Below are positions 46,405 to 58,325 of a stretch of DNA of 64,000 nt, piece after piece. The position numbers and the translations under genes are program-made. Position 1 is the first letter of the stretch. Every line of letters begins with the position of its first letter. Source of the stretch: Cricetomys ansorgei (taxonomy: Eukaryota > Chordata > Mammalia > Rodentia > Nesomyidae); assembly GCA_026225945.1 (NCBI GenBank), contig JAMJFZ010004065.1:26206-90205 (forward strand), read 5' to 3'. The notes beneath the pieces were generated by a model, which saw only the letters and a list, made by a program, of their open reading frames with translations, did no database searches and was not told the origin of the DNA.

Positions 46405-46925
46405 GGAGAACCCTTTACACTGTTGGTGGTGAAACTAGCACAGCTGTTACAGGAAACAGTTACAGCAGAACTATCATATATCCAGTGACCCCCTACTGTG
46501 TAGTCCCCAAAGGCAATGTTGTAGTTGTGTTGCTATACCCATTGTAGTCCTGGTCGCACCTATGGCCTGGAAACAGCCTTAATGTCCATCGGTGGATGAA
46601 CGGATAAAAAAGTGTACATGTATCCAATGGAAAGGCTCTAAAACAGAAGGACGCTCTGTCATTTGTTGTAACCTAGAAGACATCGTTTTTATCGGGGTAG
46701 GGTGTTAAAAAACCCAAATACCACACAATTTCACTTAGACATCAAATCTAAAAGCATCAAACTGATGGCAGCGAAGACCAGAGTTGGGTTAGAGGGTCTG
46801 AGGAAGGGAGGGACTAGGGAGATGCAAAGGACACCGCTGACTTCAGTTAAGATGAACACACAACCTTCACAGCAACCTTCAGACAACTGAATTTAAGTGT
46901 TGAATGTCACTTGAATAAATAATGA
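46405..46925 (+). mobile_element. L1 ORF2 3' end and 3' UTR fragment, plus strand
   Basis: AACCCTTTACACTGTTGGTG, TGGAAACAGCCTTAATGTCC, ATCGGTGGATGAACGGATAA and CACACAATTTCACTTAGACA are L1 landmarks in order. An inactive, much-mutated remnant. Confidence 0.82.
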
Positions 46926-47402
46926 TAAAAACTGGACAGTTACACATATGTGGCACCTCAGTTTTTCTTAAACCTAAACTCACTCATCCTTTAAAGTCTC
47001 TAGAAGGAAATCCCAGCTTTCTGAAGGAAGGTGGATGGGAACAGGGCAGAGGAGACTGAGGCTTGTTCTTTGTGTGTTTGCTTTGTACATCTTAGCTTAG
47101 GAACTGTGAGAATTTCTAACCTTAAAACATGAGAGATGTTAATCATTATATAAATTATATAAATATAATAACCATTATATAAATTTAAATGTTTAAATTT
47201 ACTTAAGTAAGTAACTCTAAAAATTCAGACATTAAAGGGGAAAATGTTTAAGTAATACAGGAGGGTGGTTACATGTAGAAAAATACTTTAGATTGGCTAT
47301 GTAAAATTCAATAACCCATTGATTCTATAGTCACTTTAATTATTTAATATTTGTTTAGTCTATCTCTTCCCCCTTCCTTTCATTACCCCTTCACCTCCCC
47401 CT

Positions 47403-47438
<36 letters not shown>
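47403..47438. repeat. (GT)n microsatellite, one interruption
   Basis: TGTGTGTGTGTTTGTGTGTG and onward. Confidence 0.95.
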
Positions 47439-47445
47439 CATGCTG

Positions 47446-47720
47446 TGAGTGTTGTGTGATTGTTACAGTGTGTCAGAGGACAACCTCAGGTGTTGGTCTT
47501 CAGCTTCTGTCCTATTTGAGATAAAATCTCATTTTGTTGCTGAATGTACCAGGCTACCTGGCCCACAAGCTTCTGGGGATTCTCCAGTCTCTGCCTCCCA
47601 CCTTAGCACAGGAGCAGTGGCATTCCACACGTGTGCTACTGCACTTGGCTCTACGTGGGTTCTTGGAATTCAAACTCAGGTCGCCTGGCATGTTCTTTAT
47701 CCACTAAGCCCTCTCTCCCC
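47446..47720 (-). repeat. Rodent SINE-like repeat following GT tract, minus strand
   Basis: GTCAGAGGACAACCTCAGG, GGTTCTTGGAATTCAAACTC, AGGTCGCCTGGCATGTTC and CCACTAAGCCCTCTCTCCCC are typical of a common rodent repeat whose antisense end resembles a tRNA head. A B1-like stretch (TTTGAGATAAAATCTC) is inserted. Same family as 58173-58325. Confidence 0.6.
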
Positions 47721-47920
47721 AATGCATATATTGAATCTTCAAGTGCTATGAGAGTTGATTTGTTAATTCTGCAGCACCTGCCCCTCTGGCTCTGCTCTGA
47801 GAACTCCTGAAACTGAGCACACTTCAACGTTTTTCCTGGCCATGAGGGCGTCATCTTTTCTGAAATCCTTCTATATCCTTTGACCTTTTTTTTACTAGGC
47901 TGGTTGCCTGTATTTTTGTG

Positions 47921-47950
47921 CTCTATGGATTTGTACTCTATGGATTTGTA
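47921..47950. repeat. 15-bp tandem duplication
   Basis: CTCTATGGATTTGTA occurs twice without a gap (47921-47935 and 47936-47950). Confidence 0.97.
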
Positions 47951-48494
47951 AGACTTGTCATTTCTAGTCTGTGAATATCATCTCATAATTTTGAGTTTCC
48001 ACTCTCCTAACTACTTATTAGGGAGCATAGGTTTAAATTGACCCATTTTTATTGGGAATGCTTTCCTGTCATATGTAAGAAACCTTTCAGTTCCAAAAGA
48101 GTTCCTGATCATCGTTAGGGCTTGCTGTTTTCACCTCTCATGTACATAACTGTAACCCACCTCATGTAAAATGTGCATCAAAGACTAATTTTGGTGGATA
48201 TTTAAAGGACCCAGATAAGTTACTGGAAAAGCTAGCTGCCTCCCTGCTGTGTGGTGTCAGTGTAGTCCAGCTTCCTGGTGGAGTGGCTTTTGTCCTGTAC
48301 TCCCTTCTGGTCCACTGTTGCAGTAACTGTCCTTATGCCAGCGTCACACTGTTGTAAGTCCTGTAGCTCTCTGATTAGTTTTAAATCTTTAAATCTTGTA
48401 GAACAAGTTTTACTGCTATGTTTTTCTAGATCTAGTGTTGACTCAGTCCATTCATCCTTCTATAATCAAATACCATAAACTAAATTCTAATTGA
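47951..48494. other. Intron sequence without a recognised element
   Basis: No exon or repeat family recognised. Confidence 0.35.
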
Positions 48495-48800
48495 GACATT
48501 GAAAGCCCCCCAAGGCTTTATATGTGGGAGGCTGGTTCCCATCCTGTGGCACTATGGGTAAGTGGGTGTTCCGTTAGGAGTAGGACCTAATAAAGAAAGG
48601 GAGGTCACTGGGGCCATGTGCTTGAAGGGGACATGAGGGTGCTCCCTTCCTTTGCTCTTGATGTTCTAGCTGCCATGAAGCCTCTTTATACCATGTCTTC
48701 ATGCCTCTTCACTGCCTGTCACGTGGACCACTGTGCCACTGCAGGCCCAAAGTCAGCATGACCTGCAGCTTCTGAAATTGAGCCCTGAGACTGAGACACT
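48495..48800 (+). mobile_element. MaLR (MST-like) LTR, plus strand
   Basis: AGCCCCCCAAGGCTTTATAT, CTTGAAGGGGACATGAGGG, CTAGCTGCCATGAAGCC, GCCACTGCAGGCCCAAAG and CTTCTGAAATTGAGCCC follow the LTR in order. Confidence 0.75.
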
Positions 48801-48834
48801 TTTTTTCCCCAGAGTCCTCTCATCATAGGGAAGA

Positions 48835-48945
48835 AGCTGCTTTCTGGGACCCATTTCATAAGGGCACTAATCCTACCTGCAGGGGGGTTGACTTTCATGA
48901 TTAAATCACCTTCAAAAGCGCTATCTCCTGATATTTACACTGGTA
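48835..48945 (-). mobile_element. MaLR (MLT1-like) LTR fragment, minus strand
   Basis: CATTTCATAAGGGCACTAAT, CTTTCATGATTAAATCACCT and GCTATCTCCTGATATTTACA are antisense MLT1 landmarks, immediately right of an LTR in the opposite orientation. Confidence 0.65.
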
Positions 48946-49864
48946 AATAAGTGTAATTAATACGAGATCTGGACAGCACAAACAGTAGAAAATGTCCACA
49001 TATGTTTTTGAATTATCTTATAATTTTGAGTCCACTTTCCCTCCAAAAGGAAAAAGGAAAACTGCTAGAAAATTCTCTGAACTTGAATTTGTAGCTCCTT
49101 ATAGGTTGGCTTTACCTCTGAGAGTATTGACTCTTCCAGTTCAAGAATGCAGTGTCATTTGATGCTCTTTGACTTCAGAATACTTCAGGTGTTTCTATGA
49201 GGGGATATTTCGTTATATTTATTTCTATTGGATTCTATCATCTAAATGTCACTACATTAGTTCTTGAACACTGTTTTTAATTTCTTATAGCCAGTCTATG
49301 GAAGTACATGTGATTATGTATTAATGATCAGTCTAGCGTACTGGCTTATGGGAAGCGGAGAGGAAGCCTCGAGTAAATGTGTAAGTGGACGAAGTCACGA
49401 GTGAGTGTGTTTTGTTGACATGAGCACACATATGTCAACAACCCCAATGCCTCAGACCCATGGGAGGGGCAAATCCCTGTGCGGCTCCGAAGGATGGCAA
49501 AGCCACGCCAGTCTAAGTGTGGATGTTGACAGCCTATGCAGAAACGATCAACCACAGCTTCCTCTTTCCAGAAGACTGCAGCCCCAAACAGCTGCCCTAC
49601 GTAGAGCCCCCTACCGAGATCAGCTAGCCAGCCTCCCTGTTCAGCTGTGAACAATAAACCTGCCTGTTTGATTCAGATGTATGAAATGAATATGATGGGT
49701 TTCTGGTTGCTGTTGCTGCTACTGGTGGCACATCGCCCTCAGATCCCAGCTTTTCTGTGCCGTGTCTGCCCTTTCCCTATCTCTGTGTTCAACCCCAGTC
49801 AGGTTTCCAGGGCCAAGCCATACAGGATCCTGTGCTTGTTAGAGTCACATTTAATTCCAGTGGT
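48946..49864. other. Intron sequence without a recognised element
   Basis: Overlapping 80-120-codon frames at 49346-50009 are present, but the last runs into L1 sequence and none has splice support. Confidence 0.35.
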
Positions 49865-50265
49865 TTATCTGTTAGAGCTCGAATTTTCTACATGTGTGAG
49901 CGTGAAATCTGCAAGTCATGCGGGGTTTGAGTTCTTCATTTCCAATGGTTTTACTCTCATTTCCTCTTTTTGTCATCTTGCTTTGGTCATGAGCTCTAGT
50001 CAGTGTTGAATAATAGTGGCATTGGGTATAACTGTCCCTTGTCCAACTTCGAAAAGATAATTTCAGTGTCTCACAATTATGATGTTTACATCGGGTTTTC
50101 TTGGAGTTATTTCTCATCACATTAAGGAAATTTCCGTGTACCCTAGTTTGCTAAGATTTTTCTCTTGAATGTATCAAATGGATGTGTCAGATGTATCAAA
50201 TATGTTTTCCCATATATGATGAACAAATGATTTTTTTCTCCTTTATTGTGTTTTAAATTTTAGTT
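49865..50265 (-). mobile_element. L1 ORF2 fragment, minus strand
   Basis: CAGTGTTGAATAATAGTGGC, AACTGTCCCTTGTCCAAC, ACATTAAGGAAATTTCCGTG and CCTAGTTTGCTAAG are antisense L1 reverse-transcriptase landmarks. It lies left of an L1 3' UTR, the wrong order for one minus-strand element, so the two are separate insertions or rearranged. Confidence 0.68.
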
Positions 50266-50479
50266 TTTCAAAAAATCGGAGTTTTAAATTTGTCACTCTA
50301 AAAATTCTGAATTTTAAACAGATCCTTGGACAGGTCAGCTTTGCGTCCGTCCAGCATAGGCACGTGTCTCATCACCTGCAGCCTTTCCAGACCTATTGCT
50401 TTCACCTTCACCTCCTTCATTCGGGAGCTTTTCCCGATTCAAGCCCAGCCTTCGTCAGCATTTCTCCTTTCCTAAGTGC

Positions 50480-51545
50480 CTTTTTGTTGTTGTTTGAGAG
50501 TCTCATATATGTATGCATGTCTTGATCAAATACACCCCCGTACCTTCTCCATCCCTATCCCCTCAACCATACTGAGTTTCCGTATGTGCAAGGGTGTGGG
50601 ACTTTACTGGAGCATAAGTAGCCTCTCAGGGGCCTCATCCCTGAAGAAAACGGTCTTTCCACACCGTACTAGACGTCGTCAACTGCCTATAGTTCCTCAG
50701 CTAGGCGCATAACTTAACGAGCTGGGACTTTGGTTGGATTGGTCTTATGCAAGTCTTGTGCATGTAGTCACAGCTGCTGTGAATTTGTGTGTTTAGTGGC
50801 TCTGTCACGGCCTGCAACTACTGTTTCGCTTCAGACATTTACTACCTCTGGCTCTTACGTTCTTACTACCACTTCTTCTGAGGCAATTCCTGAGCCTCAC
50901 GGGAGGGGATCTGATACAGACGTCCTAATGAGAGGTGAGTGCTCCATAGTCCCTTGTGCTCTGTTGTAGGATATGACTAGTTGTAGGTGTACTATTAACC
51001 TCCATCTGCTGACAGAAGGAGCTTTGATGAGGGCTGAGAAATGCATGATCTATAAGCATAAAGATAAGAACTTTGGGGAGGAGCATTTTGATACTATTTG
51101 GCTTATGTATGTATTCCCAAAAGCCAATGACTTAATCACACTCAGGTTTTTAGCCCAGTTATAATTTCCATCTTAATCATCCAATCAGAAAGTGGTTGGT
51201 TAATCCCATAACATTCTTGCCACTGTTGTCCTAGTAGGCCTTTCTTGTCAGGCTATTCACTATTATAAATTATCTTTCAGGGTTCACAGCTCTGTAAGAC
51301 TGTTGGTTACTTTTCTTGCCCAGTAGCATGAGACAGAGGCTTCCAGCACTGTGAAAGCTAGCCAGTAGAGATGAAACTTCCAAGATGGTAGCAGCTCGAT
51401 TTCTCCACATTCCCTGACTCACATATGTAGTATCATCAGCAACAGGGTCTTAGCATCAGGTTCTGGAAGGTAACCCAAAGTAATGACAATAGCCTGTAAT
51501 GTTTAAGGGTGATCTGTAGGGCCTTACTAACCAACTCCATTTTTT
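50480..51545 (-). mobile_element. Rodent L1 3' UTR, minus strand
   Basis: GCAAGTCTTGTGCATGTAGTC, CTACCTCTGGCTCTTACG, AATTCCTGAGCCTCACGGG, TGAGTGCTCCATAGTCCC, CAATCAGAAAGTGGTTGGTT and GCAACAGGGTCTTAGC follow in order the antisense rodent L1 3' UTR. About 1 kb. Confidence 0.82.
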
Positions 51546-52539
51546 GACCATACAATGTATTTTGTCCCGGGTAAGATCCTCTCCATGGAAATTAATCAGA
51601 CAGTTTTGTCCCAAACATCCTCAGTCATTAGGTTAAAGCTCCAAAGTCAGCTTCATCTAGCTGCAGATCAGCAAGACTCACGTCATGTCATACACACACA
51701 GCCACTGAGATTGTGGATGCAGTTCTGGTTTCTTAAGTCTTTGTGACCATTGGTTTCCCACTATTCCTAATATTGAACTATCCAGAGCTTTCATACATGA
51801 CAGATCTTTCCTTGAAAATGGATGAACTACTTTCTTCTTGCCCTACCTTCTTTGCCACCTTTTGCCAGGTGTTTGTTCTGGACAAACACCATGGTGCTAC
51901 TCAAAGCCAAAAAAGCTCCTTTGTATTATTAGTGTGTGAATTGCTTCAACAAACAACCTTGCTTGTAGTTTTTTGTTGTTTGTTTTTTGATTTCTTTTTA
52001 TAGCCAACGTTATCATGTATGGGTCAGTTTAGTTTGCTAATACTTTTTCAGGGTTTTGCATCAATATTTATGGAAGAAATTGTTCAATATTGTTTTTCTT
52101 GCAGCTTCTTTTGCAGATTTTGTTATCAGGACTGTGCTAACTATAAAGCAACCACTGCAGTGATTTCCTTCTTTCCTTATTCTTTTTCCTCTTCCCCACA
52201 AGTTATTGCATAGTATTATTTTATCCTTTAATGCTTAGTGAATTTACCTGCAAGGCACATGACTAAAGTTTTTCCATTTTGTGATGTGCTTTCTTTTTCT
52301 TTTCATTTGGTTGTGTTTTATTATTTTATGTGTGTGTTTGGTGTTCAGTATTTGGTGTTTTTGCATCAGGTCCCTAAACATGGTTTTCTTTTCATTGATC
52401 CTGTTTGTACCTGAGAGAACTTTTGGCTTGATGATTTCCCTCATTATAGAAAGAAAAAAAAAGTCTTAAGGTTTCATCACAAGACACTTGTAGAAGCTTC
52501 TGAGTAAACTAAAAAAAGAAAAAAAATACAAAAAAAAAT
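51546..52539. other. Intron sequence with a short hairpin
   Basis: No repeat family recognised. GGTGTTTGT (51868-51876) and its reverse complement (51882-51890) form a 9-bp hairpin with a 5-base loop. Ends in an A-rich stretch at 52450-52540. Confidence 0.4.
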
Positions 52540-52815
52540 TGCAGATGGCTCAGTAGATAAAGTGCTTGTGCAAGTAGGAAGACAGGAGTTTGAATCCCTC
52601 GAATTCACGTGAAAACCAAGCAGGTGTGGCAGCTGTCTGTGTTCCTAGCACTTAAGAGGGAGAGACAGGGGAGTGCAGGGGCAAGTTGAGTAGCCAAACT
52701 AACAAGCTTTGGGTTCAGCAGGAGACCCAGCCTCAGGAAATAAAGAGAGCCATCAGTGAAAACACGTGTCCTTAACCTTTGGTCTCCAGATCTCTGTGCA
52801 CACATGCAAGCAAAA
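52540..52815 (+). repeat. Long tRNA-headed SINE, plus strand
   Basis: GCAGATGGCTCAGTAGATAA head, GTTTGAATCCCTCGAATTC, GAGAGACAGGGGAGTGCAG, GGGTTCAGCAGGAGACCC and ATCTCTGTGCACACATGC. Family as at 20078. Confidence 0.72.
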
Positions 52816-53889
52816 AAAAAAAAGGAAGACAGCAGGCAGGCATGTGCCCAGTAGAGCGTGTACCTTTCCTGAGTCACTGATGTTGGACTCACTGCGTGTA
52901 GTAGATGCTGACGGTGTCTTGGGAGCCTTGACGATCTTCTCCATCTGTCAGGCTAGAGGCAACATGAAGTCCTTTGGTTTGGAGTGAGCAAAAGGCAGTA
53001 AACATTCTGTAAAGTCTCATATCTAACACTTGAAACCAAGGTCCAAAACAGACTAAACATTTGACAAATTGAGTTTGAGGCCCCAGACTGTACTTTTTCC
53101 TCTGTCCTTTTCTTTGGAGAATTTAATTAATTAATCTGCCACTTCAGAGGTCCCTCTCACCTTAGCCACTAAATTACTTTTGAGTTCTCTCATGTGGCAA
53201 ATTAGCCATGTAGCCCAGGTGTTAAGTGGATAATTATGCCTCCTGCTGACACCTTTGAGATTGTATTAGAGTTAAGTAATTTTTTTCTTACAAGAATGAA
53301 CTTGTTCAGAAGAAGCGGAGAACATATTTTCCAGTGATGTAAGTAGTGGCATCAGCATTTAGCACAACAGAAATGCAAACTCAGTTTATGTATATTCAGA
53401 ACTTTAACGTACTGCAAATAGAAGTTAGCTGACATGTTGAAAACATTCATTTGCTATTAATAGACATTTGGGAAAATGTTTGGTATCATGGTTATAGTTG
53501 CAAAGGCACTTCTGAGTTCGTAGAATCATAGGAAAATATTTGTGAATGAAATGACATGATGCCAGTTATAAGATGCAAGAGCCAAATGAGTGACGTCCTC
53601 AAAGATACAGGATTGGTTATAAGTTGACGATTGTGTAAACGAGAGAAGGAATACTTGAGGATTCGTAGTACCTATCTACCATCTTTAATTTGTAATTTTG
53701 TAGTTTATAATTACTCCTAGTGAAGGCTTTATGAAACATTGGGTAGACATTAAATGAAGTGATGCCATCAAACCCAAGTCGCAAAGGCTCTCAATACTAA
53801 TCGCTGTTGTCAAGGTGATGAGAGGTGGTTTCATGCATTGCATTAATCCACCTCAAATACTTATTATTTTTGTTCCTGTTACTAAAAAA
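52816..53889. other. Intron sequence without a recognised element
   Basis: About 1 kb; no exon or repeat family recognised. Confidence 0.35.
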
Positions 53890-54880
53890 TATTACTATAA
53901 AGTATGAAAAGGACAAATGTTGGAGAGCATGTGGGGAAAAGCGAACTCTTGGGTACCAGTAGCGGGAATATAAATTTCCACAGCCGGGTTGGTGAGATGG
54001 CTCAGTGGGTAAGGGTGCTTGCAGGCAAGCCTGACCAGCCAACCTGAGTTGATTCCCCAGGGACCACGTGGTGGGAAGAGAGAACCGACTCCTGCACATT
54101 GTCCTCCGACCTCCATACGTACTGACTCCCGCAACATTATTTTTAAAATAAATAAAATAAGTCACTGCAGCCATTATGTACCAAAAGAATGGCTCCCCTC
54201 AAATTAAATACTCAGCATAAAATATATGCACATAGAGTTATATATGTAGGATATAGACACATAAAATAATTAAATCAATGTGTAAAAGAGATACCGCCAC
54301 TCCCATGTTTACTGCATCACTGTTCACAAGTGCTAAGATGTAGGATCATCCTGTGTCTATTGATAGATGGAGGAAATATGCTTTATATTGCCATTTTTAC
54401 AAATATCCATGCACACACACTGGGGTACCACTTTATCTTTAAAAAAGAGGAAATCCTGTCATCTGTGACAGCATTACAGATGTTGAGTGACATGTTGAGT
54501 GAAGTAGGCAGACAGAAAGATAAATGCTAGATGATCATAGTCAATTTAGGACCTGAAAAGGTTGATCTCCGAGAAGCAGAAAGTAGCTGTAATTATCCAG
54601 AGCTGGCTGACAGCACTGGCGGAAAAGATAGAGGGGCTATTGAGCAAATGCTGGTCAAAGAGTACAAAATTTCAGTGAGAAGGAATAAATTCAAGGGGCC
54701 TTTTGTCCAATATGGTGACCATAGTTAGTAATGATAAGCTTGAAGGTTGCTCAGAAAATAGGATTTTGATGTTTCCACTTCAAAATAGTAAATGTTGGAG
54801 CCGGATGTAGCCAATACACAGCGTATCCATATTTCAAAGCATCATGTTGTACAGCATAACCATGGATAATTTTTGTCAAT
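53890..54880 (+). mobile_element. L1 ORF2 3' end and 3' UTR fragment with nested SINE, plus strand
   Basis: ACAAATGTTGGAGAGCATGTG, TACCAGTAGCGGGAATATAA, then after the SINE CACTCCCATGTTTACTGCAT, GAGGAAATCCTGTCATCTG, GAGTGAAGTAGGCAGACAG, GGTCAAAGAGTACAAAATTT and ATGGTGACCATAGTTAGTAA are L1 landmarks in order. Frames at 54330-54728 are decayed L1, not host genes. Confidence 0.85.
53985..54160 (+). repeat. B3-type SINE nested in L1, plus strand
   Basis: GGTTGGTGAGATGGCTCAGTG head, GTTGATTCCCCAGGGACCAC and an AAAATAAATAAAATAA tail. L1 sequence resumes with CACTGCAGCCATTATG, repeating the CACAGCC just before the insertion. Confidence 0.85.
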
Positions 54881-55140
54881 TTGAAAAAGACCTCATTGGT
54901 CCCATTTCCATAATCCATCGCATACTGGCTGCCCCTTTGTTACTCAAGATTAGTGGTCAGCTGCCTCGTCTTGGGCATCTGGCAGTGCTTGGTTTCAGCT
55001 GAGAGCTGCTATTTTCTTAGCCTGCACTTTGCCTCTCATATGGTACATTCTCAAAGAAGAGCTTGAATGATTTGTTTTTTTAATGTGACATGTTACTCCT
55101 TCTTTCAAAACCTATAAGTGACTCATATTAAATTTATAAT

Positions 55141-55342
55141 TTAATCCAGAATTCTTTTTTTATTTTAAGTTTTTAAAAATTTTATTTGCATTGATGTGAG
55201 AGTGTCAGGTCCCTTGGAACTGGGGTTACAGACAGTTGTAAACTGCCGTGTGGGTCCTGGGATTTGAACCCAGGTCCTCTGGAAGAGCAGTCAGTAGTTT
55301 TAACAGCTGAGCCATCTCTCCAGCCCTTAATCCAGAATTCTT
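55141..55342 (-). repeat. B3-type SINE with perfect 16-bp target duplication, minus strand
   Basis: TTAATCCAGAATTCTT flanks it at 55141-55156 and 55327-55342. The body (55157-55326) shows TTATTTGCATTGATGTGAGAG, CCTTGGAACTGGGGTTACAG and CATCTCTCCAGCCC. The uncorrupted duplication marks it as one of the younger insertions here. Confidence 0.97.
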
Positions 55343-58148
55343 AATATGATCAGAATTATTGACCATATCCAGCCTGCCACTCCAACTTCATCCCACATGT
55401 TTCTGTCCCTGGCTTAGTAAACTTTATCTGTCAGGCCATATTCTGAACATAGCACACCAGGTTCCTCCTGTCTGAGAGCCATGGTCCTTGATTCCTTTGC
55501 CTGTGGAAAGTTTCTCTGTATTACAGGCTCTTCCAGCTTAGTGGAAAGCTGCCACTTCTCCATTGTGGCAAAGATTGTATCTGAATTTAAAATTTTCTTC
55601 CAGTAAGCCTAGCATAGCCATCTCCTATCTCTGGAAGTTCTCCATGGTGTTAACCCTACAAAGCCCACAGTTTGCTGATATCTAACAGGTCACTAATTGT
55701 AGGATATGCTGTTGTGCCCTGTCGCACCCAGAAAGTAAAATTACTGCAAATTATACTTGCTGCTTAACAACTATTGCTTGTAAGACAGTTTTTAACCTCT
55801 CAGTATTAAAGGGCTTTCCTAAGTGTATCTTTGAATTAATAGAATATATATTTTTGGATAAATAAATGAGTACACATTGCTTACTCAAGATTACTTGTCT
55901 GATAATCTTTTGAGAAAACTATTCCGAAAATGATATGCATGTAGCTGCCAAGAGTCAGATAGGTCATTAGTCACACTTGCATGAGAAGGGAGTGTTGTTC
56001 TTAGGAGGAAGTCTGAGTAATTGAAAGACTTGAGTCATTGTTCCAACTCCCAGTTATTGGCTTCCTGAAAATAATTCAAATTCTGAACATGCAGGTCTGG
56101 AGTAGACCGGGAAACTTAAACTCTCAAAAAACTTTTCTAGGGACTTCTGTGTAGTTATTCTAGAAGTCAGTTCCATGTTACACCAAAGGAAGCCAGAAGA
56201 GAGGCGGATGGACAGAGATGGATTGATGGAATTGCTAATGGGCGTTTGGACACCATGTGCCCGATGTTTCCCTGTGATCAGTACAATGCTGTGTGAGGTC
56301 ACTGGCTCAGTGTTGTGGGCTAAGGATTTTGGAGCTCTGAGAAAGAATAGACTATGAAAACTACAGGAAACAGGGTGTCCATGGAAATGGAACAGGTTTG
56401 CAGAAAGAGCCAAGAACCACTGAAATAGAAGAGCAGGTGCCTGGCCGAGTGCTGGATGGCATCCCAGTGTGGTTAGGAAATAAACACCCTCTGCTCAAAG
56501 AGTAACAAGATAGCCTCGTCCTTGGGATGCCTGGGATGGTCCTACTCTCCAAACTGAGTGGCATTTCATAAGACCTTACCATTCCCTGGATCGCTATAAA
56601 AATGCTGTGTCCATCACTACCACTTATATGGTTAAAATAAGTAAATGTAAAAGTATGCGGAGGTTAAATTCAAACATCAAGCTGCGAGTAGGTAGCCCAG
56701 GCTCCTAAGCACTAAACCGGGCTGCTCCCTAGTAAATGAGAGAAACTGTGCTTCCATGTGCTAAGAACTGAGTAATAGTCTGTTTTTATAGGGGAAAAGG
56801 TCCAGGGTCCTCAGATATATCCAAATTCATAGTCTGTAGCCTCTTCTGTACTCACACTTTGTGGTCCAGTCAACCCTCTTTTCAACTCTCTTTTAAGGGT
56901 GTGGTCTTAAGTTCACATGAATGTTTGCAATGTCAGTCAATACAATAGGGTAAATAGAACACGGCACCCCTGCCCTAGAGAGCGCTGCATTTGCCTCCAG
57001 GACTTCTATGAAGTTGGTGCTTTTGGCTGCTGGGAACAGCCTTATCCTTATTGGCTAAGTCCCACAGTTCTTTAGCTCTCGCCTGAAGCTTCACTCATTC
57101 TGAGACACCTAGTCTGATCCTCTCAGGTCTGAATGATCAAGCTTCCTGCATCTTTCGCAGACACTTTGCACCACCTTGCCAGGCTTACGCTGTCATCACT
57201 GTGGGTCTCGACCATGCCTGCCTCATTCCTGATAAGCCCCCACCTCACTTCAGTACTTGGTGCCTGGTTCCAGCAGGGCTTCACAGATGTCTACAGAGGA
57301 TTAGAAGAAGGACCTTTTTTTTTCTTAATCATTTTAAAATATTTGTCACAAACTTCGTGAACTCAAACTCTTACTGTTACATGGGTATTTTTGTCTCTGT
57401 GAAAAGCTTGTAAGAACTTTTTTTCTTGAGGTGTAACTTAATTTATTATGAAACATGGTTGGAAAGCCAGGTATAGAGGCACTCCTAGATGAAGAAAGTA
57501 AACTTTGAATGAAGAGGAACTGGGATGTTTTCAAAGTAGTGAAGGGTGACTCTAGCCACGGCACCATAATCTCCTTTGCCCCGCCCTCCACATGATGAAG
57601 GGTGGCACTGGAAACTCACATGTCAGATGATTTTATCTCTGATTTTGACATGCACTCTGACATTCTGAGAAATTGAACACGCCCACCTACGTGAGAGAAG
57701 AGCTCAGGAAGACTGAGGAAGAAGTGGGTGCAGCCACATGGCTGCAAACAACAACTTAAAGTCACACTCACTTTCGACTTTGCTGTTCATCCCACACAAA
57801 CTTAAGAGAAAGTAAGTAAGAAGTTAAAGGCAGGAGAAAGCTAGGAAGGCACAGAAATGCCCAAAAAAGCCATGAGCTAGCCTGATAACAACATTGAAGA
57901 GCCTGACTGACTTTAAAGAAATGCCCTCACCAGAATATTAGTATACTGTTAAAATACAAATTGCCCTATAATGTTGCATTAAAGTTGCATAGAATGTGTC
58001 ACAAACAGGCCTACTTTAAAAATATCTTTACAATATTTACTTGTTGATATGTTTGCTCACTGTTAGAACCAGATTTTATCATTGTACTTACAATGTCATA
58101 ATATATCATCACCACTGTATTTTTGGCTTTTTTATATTTATTTGTGTG
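55343..58148. other. Intron without a recognised element
   Basis: About 2.8 kb with no recognised repeat, RNA gene or exon. The 119-codon minus-strand frame at 56054-56413 is the longest here and has no recognisable product. Confidence 0.4.
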
Positions 58149-58325
58149 GTGTGTGTGTGTGTGTGTGTGTGTAAGGAAGGGACATGTTTGTGCCAAATGT
58201 GTATACGGAATCAGAGGACAACTTTGGAAGTTGGTTTTCTTCTCCTATTGTGTGAGTCTTATGGAACTCAGGCCAGTAGGTTGGTTGGCAAGCACTCCAC
58301 CTGCTGAGTGATCGCAGCAGCCCAA
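58149..58325 (-). repeat. GT tract plus rodent SINE-like repeat, minus strand
   Basis: (GT)n at 58149-58172, then ATCAGAGGACAACTTTGGAA, GGTTTTCTTCTCCTATTGTG, GGAACTCAGGCCAGTAGG and CACCTGCTGAGTGATCGCAG. Same family and layout as 47403-47720. Confidence 0.65.

Noticed and set aside
49647..50009. 120-codon plus-strand frame with a hydrophobic leucine-rich start
   Set aside because: Its right part is antisense L1 ORF2, and the leucine run comes from TTG/CTG-rich DNA; not a signal peptide with support.
53797..54174. 125-codon minus-strand open frame
   Set aside because: Antisense to an L1 remnant and its nested B3 SINE; no splice or protein support.
54330..54728. Two consecutive 65-codon plus-strand frames
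   Set aside because: Match decayed L1 ORF2 end and 3' UTR landmarks.
56054..56413. 119-codon minus-strand open frame in unique intron
   Set aside because: No recognisable domain, no splice context; frames of this length are expected in 64 kb searched in six frames.
17479..58172. Many GT/CA tracts considered as a possible organised system
   Set aside because: Dinucleotide repeats are common in rodent introns and several are tied to SINE ends; spacing is irregular.
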